This document shows, piece after piece, positions 27,839 to 36,042 of a stretch of DNA of 57,350 bases; the stretch's first letter is position 1, and every line of letters begins with the position of its first letter. The DNA is from Fibrobacter sp. Its GTDB lineage: Bacteria > Fibrobacterota > Chitinivibrionia > Chitinivibrionales > Chitinispirillaceae. Location: contig JAAYEB010000242.1 in assembly GCA_012728995.1 (NCBI GenBank), forward strand, positions 1 through 57,350. The letters run 5' to 3'. Made by a program: the position numbers and the translations under genes. The notes under the pieces were generated by a model that was not told where the DNA came from, did no database searches, and saw only the letters and a list, made by a program, of their open reading frames with translations.

Positions 27839-28098
27839 TTTTCCTGTAATAGATTCTTGATTGTATCAGCAATCAGTTTTGCTGCTTTTTCACTGATTGG
27901 TTTCTGTTGTTTTATTTTCAAATATCGAGCCACATGTGGCTTGATTGTAGAAATTTTCTTAATATCTGTTTCGCTTATATTTCGGGATTTTTTCTTTGGA
28001 GTTTCATCTAAAGAAAAGTGTTTCGATTTTTTATTTCTTTTTAAATCGATTTTGTTTCGATCGTTTTTATCAGGAATATGATGAGAATTTTTGTACAT
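27835..28098 (-). CDS. Small Lys-rich basic protein, unknown
   Basis: 87 aa. The first half is very rich in Lys/Asn/Arg and probably disordered. The second half (TDIKKISTIKPHVARYLKIKQ) could be a short helical nucleic-acid- or protein-binding unit. No family recognised. It is the middle gene of the three-gene operon, overlapping the next gene by 4 nt. Confidence 0.45.
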   Translation of the reverse strand: MYKNSHHIPDKNDRNKIDLKRNKKSKHFSLDETPKKKSRNISETDIKKISTIKPHVARYLKIKQQKPISEKAAKLIADTIKNLLQEK

Positions 28099-28119
28099 AC
28101 ATGCAGCTTCTTTCTAAAA

Positions 28120-28614
28120 TTAAAATTCCCGATCCATTATATCAGAAATAAAACGATCTATAGAGACCGGATAATATCGAACATCTGGACAAAAAATCAA
28201 ACCAGTCCGGGTATCCTCTTTGCGCATTAATTGGTCATTAATTCTTTCAAGGTGTTCTTGTGGTTTATCCTTATGGTTGGTTAGATTAAAGTATTTGTTT
28301 TCGATTTTTAGATTGTCCAGACGTTTTGAAAGTCCAAAAGAAAAAACTCTTCCCACTATTGCATCGTCAAAAGTTTCTGGGTCAAAAACATCACCAAATG
28401 TTTCACGTAATGAGTTGGCTGAAATGATGAACTTTGGAGATACATTTATTTTTCCGTTAATTTCTACTGTGAAAGAAGAATCTTCTTTATCTGGTGCAAT
28501 AAGTGTGTAGGAAATTTGATGATATCCGGATATGATACCGCTAATTGGTTTTCGAAGAATATTGGTTTTAAAAAATATTTCTTTTAAGGTTTCGTTTCGG
28601 TTGTAATCCCACAT
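28120..28614 (-). CDS. Unknown cytoplasmic protein, first gene of a three-gene operon
   Basis: 164 aa, no signal or membrane segment. Mixed alpha/beta with the notable stretches ISGYHQISYTLIAPD, FTVEINGKINVSPKF and the ending YYPVSIDRFISDIMDREF. No family recognised. It lies 21 nt upstream of the basic-protein gene in the same direction. Confidence 0.5.
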   Translation of the reverse strand: MWDYNRNETLKEIFFKTNILRKPISGIISGYHQISYTLIAPDKEDSSFTVEINGKINVSPKFIISANSLRETFGDVFDPETFDDAIVGRVFSFGLSKRLDNLKIENKYFNLTNHKDKPQEHLERINDQLMRKEDTRTGLIFCPDVRYYPVSIDRFISDIMDREF

Positions 28615-29073
28615 AATTCAACTTATCTATAGTTTTATCTTTTTGTTTATTACGGTTTGGTAGAATATATGTTGTATCCACTGATTTGAAAACAGTTTTA
28701 AATATAATTTCGAATAAAGTTAGCGTGTATTCATCTTATTTTACAATACTATTCCAGGCATAATCAAATAGAGAATCAAAGAGAAACGAATAGAGTATGC
28801 AAAGTGTATCAAAGTGTATTATTGAAATACAAATTATACAGGATTGTTGTTAATTCTGAAGGATAAAAATTAATGTTGAAGAATGAAATAAAAAATAATT
28901 GCTTTATAGCCCCTAAAAACACCAAGTCATTATAGAAACCTGAGCAGGTTTGATAGGTAAAACTTTGCTTAAATGAGGGCATTAATGTAATTTGGATAAT
29001 AATAACCCTGGTTGAAAATTGGTAATTTTTTATATCCGATTTGATGAAATTCTTTTCGGAGAGGAGAGTTATT
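28615..29073. other. Intergenic region upstream of greA
   Basis: No coding frame recognised. It holds a near-perfect palindrome AAACCTG-AG-CAGGTTT at 28936-28951, which could be a regulator operator, and a 10-bp tandem pair (caaagtgtat twice, 28800-28819). Divergent promoters for the unknown operon and greA must lie here; I could not fix either. Confidence 0.4.
28936..28951. promoter_or_regulatory. Palindromic operator-like site upstream of greA
   Basis: Seven-base arms AAACCTG and CAGGTTT around a 2-nt centre, 122 nt before the greA start. The short loop suits a dimeric protein site better than an RNA hairpin. The binding protein is unknown. Confidence 0.3.
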
Positions 29074-29541
29074 ATGGAAAAAACATATCTTACAAAAGAT
29101 GGGTATGATAAACTGTATGCGGATTTGGAATACTTGAAAACAACAAAAAGAAGAGAAATTGCAAAACAGCTTGATTATGCACGGTCTTTTGGAGACCTGC
29201 GAGAGAATGCTGAATATGAAGCTGCAAAACAGGCTCTTTCAATGAATGAGATTAGAATTAGAGAACTTGAAGAAAAAATCGCAACAGCCGAGATAATAAG
29301 CTCTGAGAACATTTCAACAGATAAAGTTTTTATTGGTGCAAAGGTTACTTTGTGGGATGATGATTTTGAGGAGGAGGTAGAATATGAAATTACTGGTGAT
29401 GAGTCTGATCCGTCAAAAGGTAAAATTTCGGTAAATTCTCCTGTTGCAAAGGCTCTCCTTGGGCATTCTGTTAATGATGAAGTGGAGATTAAAGCTCCGC
29501 GTGGAATATTTAAATATAAAATTTTGAAAATTGACAGATGA
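29074..29541 (+). CDS. greA: Transcription elongation factor GreA
   Basis: 155 aa, the usual GreA size. The ATG at 29074 follows ggagaggag; an upstream TTG at 29041 would add 11 unrelated residues. The N-terminal coiled coil carries the conserved acidic tip region GDLRENAEYEAAKQ that reaches the polymerase active site and stimulates cleavage of backtracked RNA. The C-terminal FKBP-like domain includes YEITGDESDPSKGKISVNSPVAKALLG. A clear, complete member. Confidence 0.95.
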   Translation: MEKTYLTKDGYDKLYADLEYLKTTKRREIAKQLDYARSFGDLRENAEYEAAKQALSMNEIRIRELEEKIATAEIISSENISTDKVFIGAKVTLWDDDFEEEVEYEITGDESDPSKGKISVNSPVAKALLGHSVNDEVEIKAPRGIFKYKILKIDR

Positions 29542-29565
29542 ATTGTTTGCAGGTATAATTTTTTG

Positions 29566-30378
29566 ATGGAAAAGTTAAAGGAGCTGTATAATTTTCTTGA
29601 GCAGTACAAATCAGTTGCTGTTGCATTTTCTGCAGGGGTTGATAGTACTCTTCTGGCATATGTAGCAGGTGAAGTATTAGGGGAGAAATGTCTGCTTTTG
29701 ACTGTGAGCTCTCCTTTAATTTCCGGTAGTGAAATTGACGAAGCTACTGTTGTCGCAAAAAGAATGGGTTTGCGGCATAGTATACTGAAAAGTAATATAG
29801 TTGAAATCCCAGAGTTTTATAAAAATACCCGAAACCGGTGTTATATTTGTAAAAAGAAAATAATTAGTCAGATAAAAGAAACAGCTTCCGCCCAAAACTA
29901 TGAAGTAATTATGGAGGGGAGTAATGTTGACGATATTAATGATTACCGGCCTGGGCTCAAGGCTTTGGAAGAGATGAATATTGTTTCTCCATTTATCAGA
30001 TTAAATTTTAAAAAAGATGAAATTCGAAATTATTCAAAAAAACTTGGATTAAAAACTGCTTCAAAACCATCTAATGCGTGTCTGGCATCCCGTATTCCTT
30101 ATTATGAAATTATTACAAAAGAAAAATTGAAAAAAGTGGAAACTGCTGAAAATGCAATTCGAATGATTGGTTTTCACCAGTTCAGAGTACGTTGTCGTGG
30201 TGAACTTGCATGTATTGAATTCTCGCCTGAAGAGATGAGTGGAGCCTGGAGTAAAAAAGAGTTGCTCTATAATCTATGCAGGGATACCGGTTTCCTCTAT
30301 GTTGCAATTGACATAAGGGGATATCGTTGTGGTTCTTTAAATGAAACTCTGCAAATAGATGCTTTAAAACCGGAATAA
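29566..30378 (+). CDS. larE: ATP-dependent sacrificial sulfur transferase LarE-like
   Basis: 270 aa from the ATG at 29566. The PP-loop motif is SAGVDST (canonical SGGVDS; one Gly is Ala). RCYICKK (Cys92, Cys95) and KPSNACLASRIPY with Cys172 match LarE; the last cysteine is the one whose sulfur is given up in the known enzyme during nickel-pincer cofactor synthesis. No larB, larC or racemase gene lies nearby, so the protein may serve another sulfur insertion here. It follows greA by 24 nt and may be co-transcribed. Confidence 0.82.
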   Translation: MEKLKELYNFLEQYKSVAVAFSAGVDSTLLAYVAGEVLGEKCLLLTVSSPLISGSEIDEATVVAKRMGLRHSILKSNIVEIPEFYKNTRNRCYICKKKIISQIKETASAQNYEVIMEGSNVDDINDYRPGLKALEEMNIVSPFIRLNFKKDEIRNYSKKLGLKTASKPSNACLASRIPYYEIITKEKLKKVETAENAIRMIGFHQFRVRCRGELACIEFSPEEMSGAWSKKELLYNLCRDTGFLYVAIDIRGYRCGSLNETLQIDALKPE

Positions 30379-30388
30379 GCTGTTTTAG

Positions 30389-30613
30389 TGTCAGGGGGGG
30401 AATCCATCGTCTTCAGGCAAAATTCCCCGTAGCCGTACTGCAAAAATTGAAATATGGAATATCCTCCGGTTAAAGCCAAAGGAATTTGGACCCCTCGACT
30501 TTAAGTCGAGGGAGTATTCTCAGTTATGTAAAAGATACCTCGCATTTTCCTTTATATTACGGCATTATTTTTGCACTTTTATCAAAAGTGAAATTGTTGG
30601 AATGAACTCGTAA
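30389..30613 (+). pseudogene. Possible 3' relic of an IS200/IS605-type element (TnpB tail plus right-end hairpin)
   Basis: A 75-codon frame with no start codon runs CQGGNPSSSGKIPRSR and on through ILRLKPKEFGPLDFKS. The wording resembles the variable tails of TnpB proteins. It contains a 10-bp perfect hairpin (30492-30512, ccctcgactt against aagtcgaggg), the kind of palindrome found at IS200/IS605 ends. There is no upstream tnpB core or tnpA. Not a terminator, as no T-run follows. Confidence 0.3.
30492..30512. repeat. Perfect hairpin palindrome
   Basis: Arms ccctcgactt and aagtcgaggg with a single central t, in DNA richer in G/C than its surroundings. Compatible with a transposon-end hairpin. 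Confidence 0.6.
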
Positions 30614-31069
30614 ATAAACCAATTTATTTTGCAGTTAAACTGAATAACTATGTGGAGTATGGGTTTAACGAGGCTGCATAAGCACAGTTTTCGTAGTTGA
30701 TGAGAAAGTATTTGTCAGTTTAAAAGGTGTAGGCTTTACCTGAATTAATTAAATCAATAAAAAGTAAAGAACTGTTGGGTCGGAATTATTCAGACAGGAT
30801 TTTGAGTGTTTCTTGCAACAGGTTGTATTTACATCAGTAAATATCAGGGCTGGTGAATAAAAAGAGTGGGACATATGGATTGTTTTTATCCTTTAATTGA
30901 ATCACACTCCAGTACCGGTTCATTTATGCAAAAACAGCTTTGTTTAATATGTTTCAGTTGTGGCATATCTATTGCTAGAAACTATTAAAATCTGGTTTGA
31001 TTTTCTCTGAACCTGCAGTTTATAAAAAGGAACAAAACCATCTTTTTTGGCAGGTGAGGGGGAATTGAA
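30614..31069. other. Intergenic region, no gene recognised
   Basis: A 37-codon frame beginning MDCFYPLIESHSSTG near 30877 has no family resemblance or good ribosome-binding site. Nothing else identified before the DUF3047 gene, whose ATG is preceded by ggtgaggggg. Confidence 0.35.
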
Positions 31070-31741
31070 ATGTTATGTTTGGTGTTATTTGTGATTAATT
31101 CTTTAATTGGATACAATGTAAATGCACATGAGAACCAACAGTATCCAGTTTTAAAAATAATCGACACTTTTACCAACTGCACTGAAGTAACAAATAGACT
31201 TCCATGTGGTTGGCATGCAACACAAAGTGATGTAAGTATGTTTTCAATAGAAAACGAAGATGCAAACTGGTTTCTTAAAGTCAGAACAAAGGGTGGAAAT
31301 ACTGCAATAGGCAAAAAATGTAAACTGAAGGTTTCGCAATACCCGGTTCTCTCATGGCGATGGCGTGTACATAAGCTTCCGGACGGAGCAAAAGAGTCTG
31401 AAAAAGATTCGTCTGATAGTGGCGCAGGGATATATGTAATATTTCATGGTGTTTTTAAAATGAACAGGGTATTGAAATATGTCTGGAGCAACTCTTTACC
31501 AAAGGGTATTACTGTAAACAGTCCATATAATGTTAGAACTAAAATAATAGTGTTGAGAAATAATATGGATAGATTAGGTGAATGGGTATGGGAGGAGGTT
31601 AATATTTTAGATGATTTTAGAGAGAATTTCAATGATGACCCGCCGCGTGTAGAGTGTATTGCAATAATGTCCGATTCTGATAATACGCAGTCATTGGTTG
31701 AAGCTGATTATGATGATATCAGGATTAGAATGCTGCAATGA
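31070..31741 (+). CDS. DUF3047 secreted protein
   Basis: 223 aa with a short signal peptide (MLCLVLFVINSLIGYNVNA). The beta-sandwich shows the DUF3047 signature: YPVLSWRWRVHKLPDGA, then a D-rich loop (DSGAGIYVIFHG) and VWSNSLPKG. The family is periplasmic or secreted with no known function. It is the first gene of a four-gene, fully overlapping operon with a flippase-like protein, a GT4 and an LpxL-type acyltransferase, suggesting a part in making or moving an envelope glycolipid. Confidence 0.8.
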   Translation: MLCLVLFVINSLIGYNVNAHENQQYPVLKIIDTFTNCTEVTNRLPCGWHATQSDVSMFSIENEDANWFLKVRTKGGNTAIGKKCKLKVSQYPVLSWRWRVHKLPDGAKESEKDSSDSGAGIYVIFHGVFKMNRVLKYVWSNSLPKGITVNSPYNVRTKIIVLRNNMDRLGEWVWEEVNILDDFRENFNDDPPRVECIAIMSDSDNTQSLVEADYDDIRIRMLQ

Positions 31742-32766
31742 GATTTCCTTATAAAATCATAATCGGCGTTGCCGGTATTGCTGCTGCGATTGCATGGTCT
31801 GTACAGGATGTTGACCTTAAAAATGTTCTGAGGATACTTTCAGAAATGAACCGGTCTCTTACAGCGGGTGTTTTGATCCTTACAACAGTTAATCTGGTAA
31901 TTAGGTCGATTGTCTGGAAATTTATCGTTAGTCCGATAAAGCCTGTTCCTTTACGTTATGCGATTTCGAGTTATTTGATAGGTGTTTTTTCCAATCTGTT
32001 CTTGCCTTTGAAGCTTGGCGATGTCGCTCAGGGGTATTCTTTAGGGAAACGGCAGGATATGAGTAAGATATCTGTCGTTTCAGCGGTTCTTATTCAGCGT
32101 GTTTTTGAAGTTACAAGCCTTTTGTTGATTATGTCAACTATTGGTGCCCTGTTTTCATTTCCGCTTTTATTTCAGAAACAAACACTTGTACTTGGTATTC
32201 TGATTCTGTGTGGTATCTGCATTTTATTATTATTATTCAGAAATCGTGAAAGGGTGGTTTCATCAATTGAATCTATTGTCGAAAGGTTTTCACCATCAAC
32301 TGCTAAAACAATAAGTAAGTCCATGGATCTGTTTTTAACGGGTACGACTGCTATCCATAATCTTCCTGATGTGTTGAAAATCATGATGTTTTCTTTTTTA
32401 TCCTGGATAGTTCAGATCCTGATGGTTTGGCTTACTGCGATGGCACTTGATATTTCGATAGATTTTCTTGCATCAAGTGTAGTATTGTTGATAATTAACC
32501 TTGGTTTAACAATACCACTGGCTCCCGGAAATATTGGCACTTTTCAATTTTTCAGTATAATTGCACTATCACTGTTTTCTATAAGCAAGTCAAAAGCACT
32601 TGCATTTGCAATAATTTTCCAGGTGATACAGGCAATACCGGTCATTGTTGCAGGTGGATTCAGTTTATTTATCGAATACCTGAACGGGACAAGAAAATCG
32701 CAGGGAGAAGTTCAAAAAAATAAACACAGTACTGGTGCATTTTACAGCAGGAATACTGAGATATGA
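31738..32766 (+). CDS. UPF0104/LPG-synthase-TM-type membrane protein (AglD2-like)
   Basis: 342 aa with about eight membrane helices. The family's conserved stretch is visible as ISSYLIGVFSNLFLPLKLGDVAQGYSLG, and near the end as LAPGNIGTFQFF. Members are lipid-modifying or lipid-flipping proteins related to the membrane part of MprF. ATGA overlaps on both sides bind it to the DUF3047 and GT4 genes. Confidence 0.85.
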   Translation: MRFPYKIIIGVAGIAAAIAWSVQDVDLKNVLRILSEMNRSLTAGVLILTTVNLVIRSIVWKFIVSPIKPVPLRYAISSYLIGVFSNLFLPLKLGDVAQGYSLGKRQDMSKISVVSAVLIQRVFEVTSLLLIMSTIGALFSFPLLFQKQTLVLGILILCGICILLLLFRNRERVVSSIESIVERFSPSTAKTISKSMDLFLTGTTAIHNLPDVLKIMMFSFLSWIVQILMVWLTAMALDISIDFLASSVVLLIINLGLTIPLAPGNIGTFQFFSIIALSLFSISKSKALAFAIIFQVIQAIPVIVAGGFSLFIEYLNGTRKSQGEVQKNKHSTGAFYSRNTEI

Positions 32767-33932
32767 AAATTGGAATAGTTTCTTCATATTTTTATCCATG
32801 GTATGGGGGAATAACTGAACATGTTTATTACCAATACAAGGAGCTTAAAAAAAGGGGACATGATGTAAAACTCATTACACCTTTTGATGGCGGGAATATG
32901 ATCGAACAAGCGGATGATCTTATAAAACTTGGAACACCTGTCCCGCTAATTCTAAACGGATCTGTTGTAAAGATCCCTCTTGCAGCCAGGAAAAAAGAAC
33001 AGATAAAAAATATTCTGAATCAGCAAAACTTCGATATTCTTCATCTGCACCAGCCGCTTTTTTGTCTGCTTGGACTTACTTTTCTGACATGCATTAGAAA
33101 ACGTAAAGAATTATGTCTGCAGTGTCCTGTGACATTTGGAACGTTTCATGCCAGCGGAGGGGGAACAGAACGGTTTGTTGTAAAGATGCTCTCACCGTTG
33201 TATAAAAGGTACAGAGGTTTATTTGACTGGCGTATCGCAGTTTCATCTGCATCAAGAGATTTCGTTAAACCTATTCATCCAGGATCATATGAAATTATTC
33301 CAAACGGTGTTGATGTAAATCGTTTTGATAATAAAAAAAAGATCGAACGATATGATGATGGTGTGATGAATATATTATTTGTTGGAAGGCTTGAACCACG
33401 TAAAGGTTTAACAAATCTTTTAAAAAGCATACCGTTTATTCAAAAGCAGACATCTTTGCCTTTTCGTTTGCTGGTTGTGGGAAATGGAGTTCTAACACAG
33501 TATTATAAAAAAAAGGTTCCCAAAGAAGTTTATAAACAGGTTGATTTTATCGGTGAGGTATCTTTTGAAGATCTTCCAAAATATTATAAGACTGCACATA
33601 TATTTTGTTCACCAGCCACTTATGGTGAGAGCTTCGGTATTGTACTTATTGAAGCAATGGCTTCCGGGTTGCCTATTGTTGCCGGAAATAACGAGGGCTA
33701 TCGCAAGGTAATTACGAATAATAAAAACGGGATACTGGTAAATCCTCAGAATCCATCAGAACTGGCTTCCACAATAAGTTATTTGTTAAACTCTGAAGCT
33801 GACAGAAAACGACTTGCAAAACAAAGCTTTATTGATGCAAAAAAGTACAGTTGGGAAGTGATCATTCAGACTATAGAACAGAAGTATTATGAGTTTTTAA
33901 GGTACAGAAATAATTATAGAATGGTAATATGA
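32763..33932 (+). CDS. GT4-family glycosyltransferase (PimA/PimB-like)
   Basis: 389 aa, GT-B fold. The N-terminal acceptor half has the loop YPWYGGITEHVYYQ. The C-terminal donor half shows IIPNGVDVNRFD, FVGRLEPRKGLTNLL and the donor-binding SPATYGESFGIVLIEAMASGLPIVA with the E-x7-E glutamates. In this family, enzymes beside LpxL-like acyltransferases build mannosylated glycerolipids or inositol lipids. The sugar and acceptor here are unknown. Confidence 0.88.
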   Translation: MKIGIVSSYFYPWYGGITEHVYYQYKELKKRGHDVKLITPFDGGNMIEQADDLIKLGTPVPLILNGSVVKIPLAARKKEQIKNILNQQNFDILHLHQPLFCLLGLTFLTCIRKRKELCLQCPVTFGTFHASGGGTERFVVKMLSPLYKRYRGLFDWRIAVSSASRDFVKPIHPGSYEIIPNGVDVNRFDNKKKIERYDDGVMNILFVGRLEPRKGLTNLLKSIPFIQKQTSLPFRLLVVGNGVLTQYYKKKVPKEVYKQVDFIGEVSFEDLPKYYKTAHIFCSPATYGESFGIVLIEAMASGLPIVAGNNEGYRKVITNNKNGILVNPQNPSELASTISYLLNSEADRKRLAKQSFIDAKKYSWEVIIQTIEQKYYEFLRYRNNYRMVI

Positions 33933-34744
33933 ACAGATACTATGTTTCAGGCATTGTTAAACTGGGATTATTGAAATTACTGGTTATAACTTCAAGGTTA
34001 CCAATATCTTTATGCTATTTTGTAACAGATTTAATTGCTATATTAGCTTTTTTGGTTTTATATCAAAAACGCATTTCGGTTAGAAATAATCTTATACGTA
34101 TATTAAATAAAAAACCGACTTTGTATGATAATTTAAAAGTATTTATTGAATATGGTAGATACTGGGCAGAACTTCCCCGTATTGATGAAATCTGGAGAAA
34201 CAGTTCCAAAAAGATTTGTGGGCCCGATTTTCCTCCTGCCGAAAAACGTTTTCTTGGAATCACATTTCATATCGGTAATTTTGAGATATTTGGAAGTGCA
34301 CTATATCCTTTTCTGAAGTCTGATTTCTTTGTAGTTGCAGAGAATCTTAAACCTAAATTTCTGGCAGATCATTTCAGTTTATGCCGTAAACAGCATCATA
34401 TACAGACTGTATTTCATAATGATTTGCGTCGAATAATAAAAGTATTAAAAGAGGGTAATTCACTTGGTGTCGTTTGTGACAGGATGATTGGCGGTAATGG
34501 TGTTAAAGTCAGATTGTTTGGTAAATCTGTTTGTATGCCGCTTAATATTGTAAAATTTGCATTGCAGAATGAGATTCCGGTTTATGTTGCGTATTGCGTA
34601 AAAGAATCTAATGAATACAAAATTCATTGTCAAAAAATAAATGTTAATACAGATTATGAAGATGCTGTAAAACAGATCGCCTTAGTGATCGAAAATACAG
34701 TGCGGAATTATCCTTACCAATGGCATGTCTTATCTGCAATATGA
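33929..34744 (+). CDS. LpxL/HtrB-type lysophospholipid or lipid A acyltransferase
   Basis: 271 aa, single N-terminal membrane helix. The catalytic H-x4-E is HIGNFE (His114, Glu119). CDRMIGGNGVKVRLFG is the family's second motif (D-R-x5-G-x3-V-x-F-G). ATGA overlap to the preceding GT4 suggests acylation of the lipid that GT4 glycosylates, as PatA does in mycobacterial PIM synthesis. A late acyltransferase for lipid A is the alternative, but no lpx genes are nearby. Confidence 0.83.
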   Translation: MNRYYVSGIVKLGLLKLLVITSRLPISLCYFVTDLIAILAFLVLYQKRISVRNNLIRILNKKPTLYDNLKVFIEYGRYWAELPRIDEIWRNSSKKICGPDFPPAEKRFLGITFHIGNFEIFGSALYPFLKSDFFVVAENLKPKFLADHFSLCRKQHHIQTVFHNDLRRIIKVLKEGNSLGVVCDRMIGGNGVKVRLFGKSVCMPLNIVKFALQNEIPVYVAYCVKESNEYKIHCQKINVNTDYEDAVKQIALVIENTVRNYPYQWHVLSAI

Positions 34745-34784
34745 TCATTACAAATCTGCAAGGTCGTTTACAACCAATTTGATA

Positions 34785-35279
34785 TCAGGATTCAGGTTTA
34801 AAATGTTTAAATGAAAAATAGAATCCCGCGTATGCTACTCCTATGTACATTAGATAATCAAGAGGTTGTGTAAGTGCCTTTAACAAACTTAGTGCAGTAG
34901 AAATATCAAGTTCACTGAATACCTCAGAAGACGGAATGTTCTTGTACTTTGCAAAAATGAAAACAGCTGTAAAGAGATTGCCTGTTATGGCAGAGATCAA
35001 AGACAGGCTTGCGCCAACCAGTCCATACCAGAAATCAACCGCTTTGGCTGAGTATTGAATCGAAAACGCAATTCCCACAGCTACAGCAACAGCCATCCAG
35101 CTCAGTTTATACTTACTGGCCATCAGTATCCACAACGAAGTAGCTGCAATACTTACCAGTATACCTGCACAGATACCATAAAAAGGTTTCTGCTTTTTCC
35201 TTAGTTCATGTAATTTTACAGTCGATGCGTTAATTTCAAAATCAAGAGTTTCTTCCTGAATATTTTGGTTCTGTTCCAT
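34785..35279 (-). CDS. Four-helix integral membrane protein of unknown family
   Basis: 164 aa. A charged N-terminus (MEQNQNIQEETLDFEINAS) precedes about four membrane helices (for example GICAGILVSIAATSLWILM and DYLMYIGVAYAGFYFSF). No catalytic motif recognised. Convergent with the glycolipid operon and separated from it by 40 nt; transcription is independent. Confidence 0.6.
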   Translation of the reverse strand: MEQNQNIQEETLDFEINASTVKLHELRKKQKPFYGICAGILVSIAATSLWILMASKYKLSWMAVAVAVGIAFSIQYSAKAVDFWYGLVGASLSLISAITGNLFTAVFIFAKYKNIPSSEVFSELDISTALSLLKALTQPLDYLMYIGVAYAGFYFSFKHFKPES

Positions 35280-35556
35280 TATTTACCCCTTCATGGTTTT
35301 CTGATCTTATCTGGATTTAATGGACCTGGTAAAAAACATATATGTATCAATATAAATCAGGTTTGGAAGAATTACGTAATTTCTGTGACAAGCAGGTCGC
35401 CTTTTTCTGGGGGATTACAGATTTAAGTTAATCTGGTAAAATAAAGAAATTTTAAAAACCAATTATTAAAACAGAAAACAGATATATTATGAAAAGTTGA
35501 ATTCATTTATGAATGACGGAAAAGATTGTAGTTTAAACGATTAAATAAAGACTGAA

Positions 35557-35716
35557 ATGATAAAAATAAAAAATGTGATAGTATTTCTCTTTTTAAAAAT
35601 TCATTTCTTTTGGGCATAATTATCCTTTTCCACAAAATGTAATCTATCCTTATGGGTATTTATCTGGTACTATTAAAAATGGTTATCCGCAGGAATGGTA
35701 TGATGTATTGAAATAG
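35557..35716 (+). pseudogene. Decayed 5' end of a secreted GH8-like glycoside hydrolase
   Basis: A signal-peptide frame (MIKIKNVIVFLFLKIHFFWA, stop at 35617) is followed, after a frameshift of one base, by NYPFPQNVIYPYGYLSG and NGYPQEWYDVLK, ending at a stop at 35714. The second part matches the mature N-terminus of GH8 cellulase-type enzymes (PFPQN then YPYG), before the SEGxGYGM catalytic block, which is missing. Later bases show no GH8 frame. The intact GH8 gene at 47089 has a related start (LLPFPSLLP). Confidence 0.5.
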
Positions 35717-35931
35717 AATTGCCCCTGAAGAATACAGCGAAACTACTGGGATGCGGGTATAGGTTCAATCTACTGAAACCAGAGAGGGGAGGGTAAATTG
35801 CATAAAAAGCTGCATTCAAAAGATTTATTTGCTCGAATTATGAAAACCTGTTATTTACATTAAATTCACCAATTCATCTCTTAAGGTTTCGAATATAGGA
35901 AACATATCCGTTTTGTTTTGGATTTGAACTA

Positions 35932-35960
35932 TTGACAATTATCATACGATGATATAAAAT
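35932..35960 (+). promoter_or_regulatory. Sigma-70-type promoter upstream of the GGDEF/HD-GYP gene
   Basis: TTGACA at 35932-35937, a 17-nt spacer, then TAAAAT at 35955-35960. The -35 is exact and the -10 is one base off. It precedes the start of the 784-aa gene by about 82 nt. Confidence 0.65.
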
Positions 35961-36042
35961 TTAAAAGGAATTTATCTGCATGTTTTTGGATAATATTTAC
36001 ATTTTTTTAAAGAATTAAAAGAAGCGATCGGGATAATTCTTT

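Noticed and set aside
28800-28819. caaagtgtat tandem pair as a CRISPR or iteron array
   Set aside because: Only two short units with no spacers; likely local slippage.
30492-30512. Hairpin as intrinsic terminator of larE
   Set aside because: Over 110 nt past the stop and not followed by a T-run.
30870-30990. 37-codon frame MDCFYPLIESHSSTG
   Set aside because: No family match and poor translation signals.
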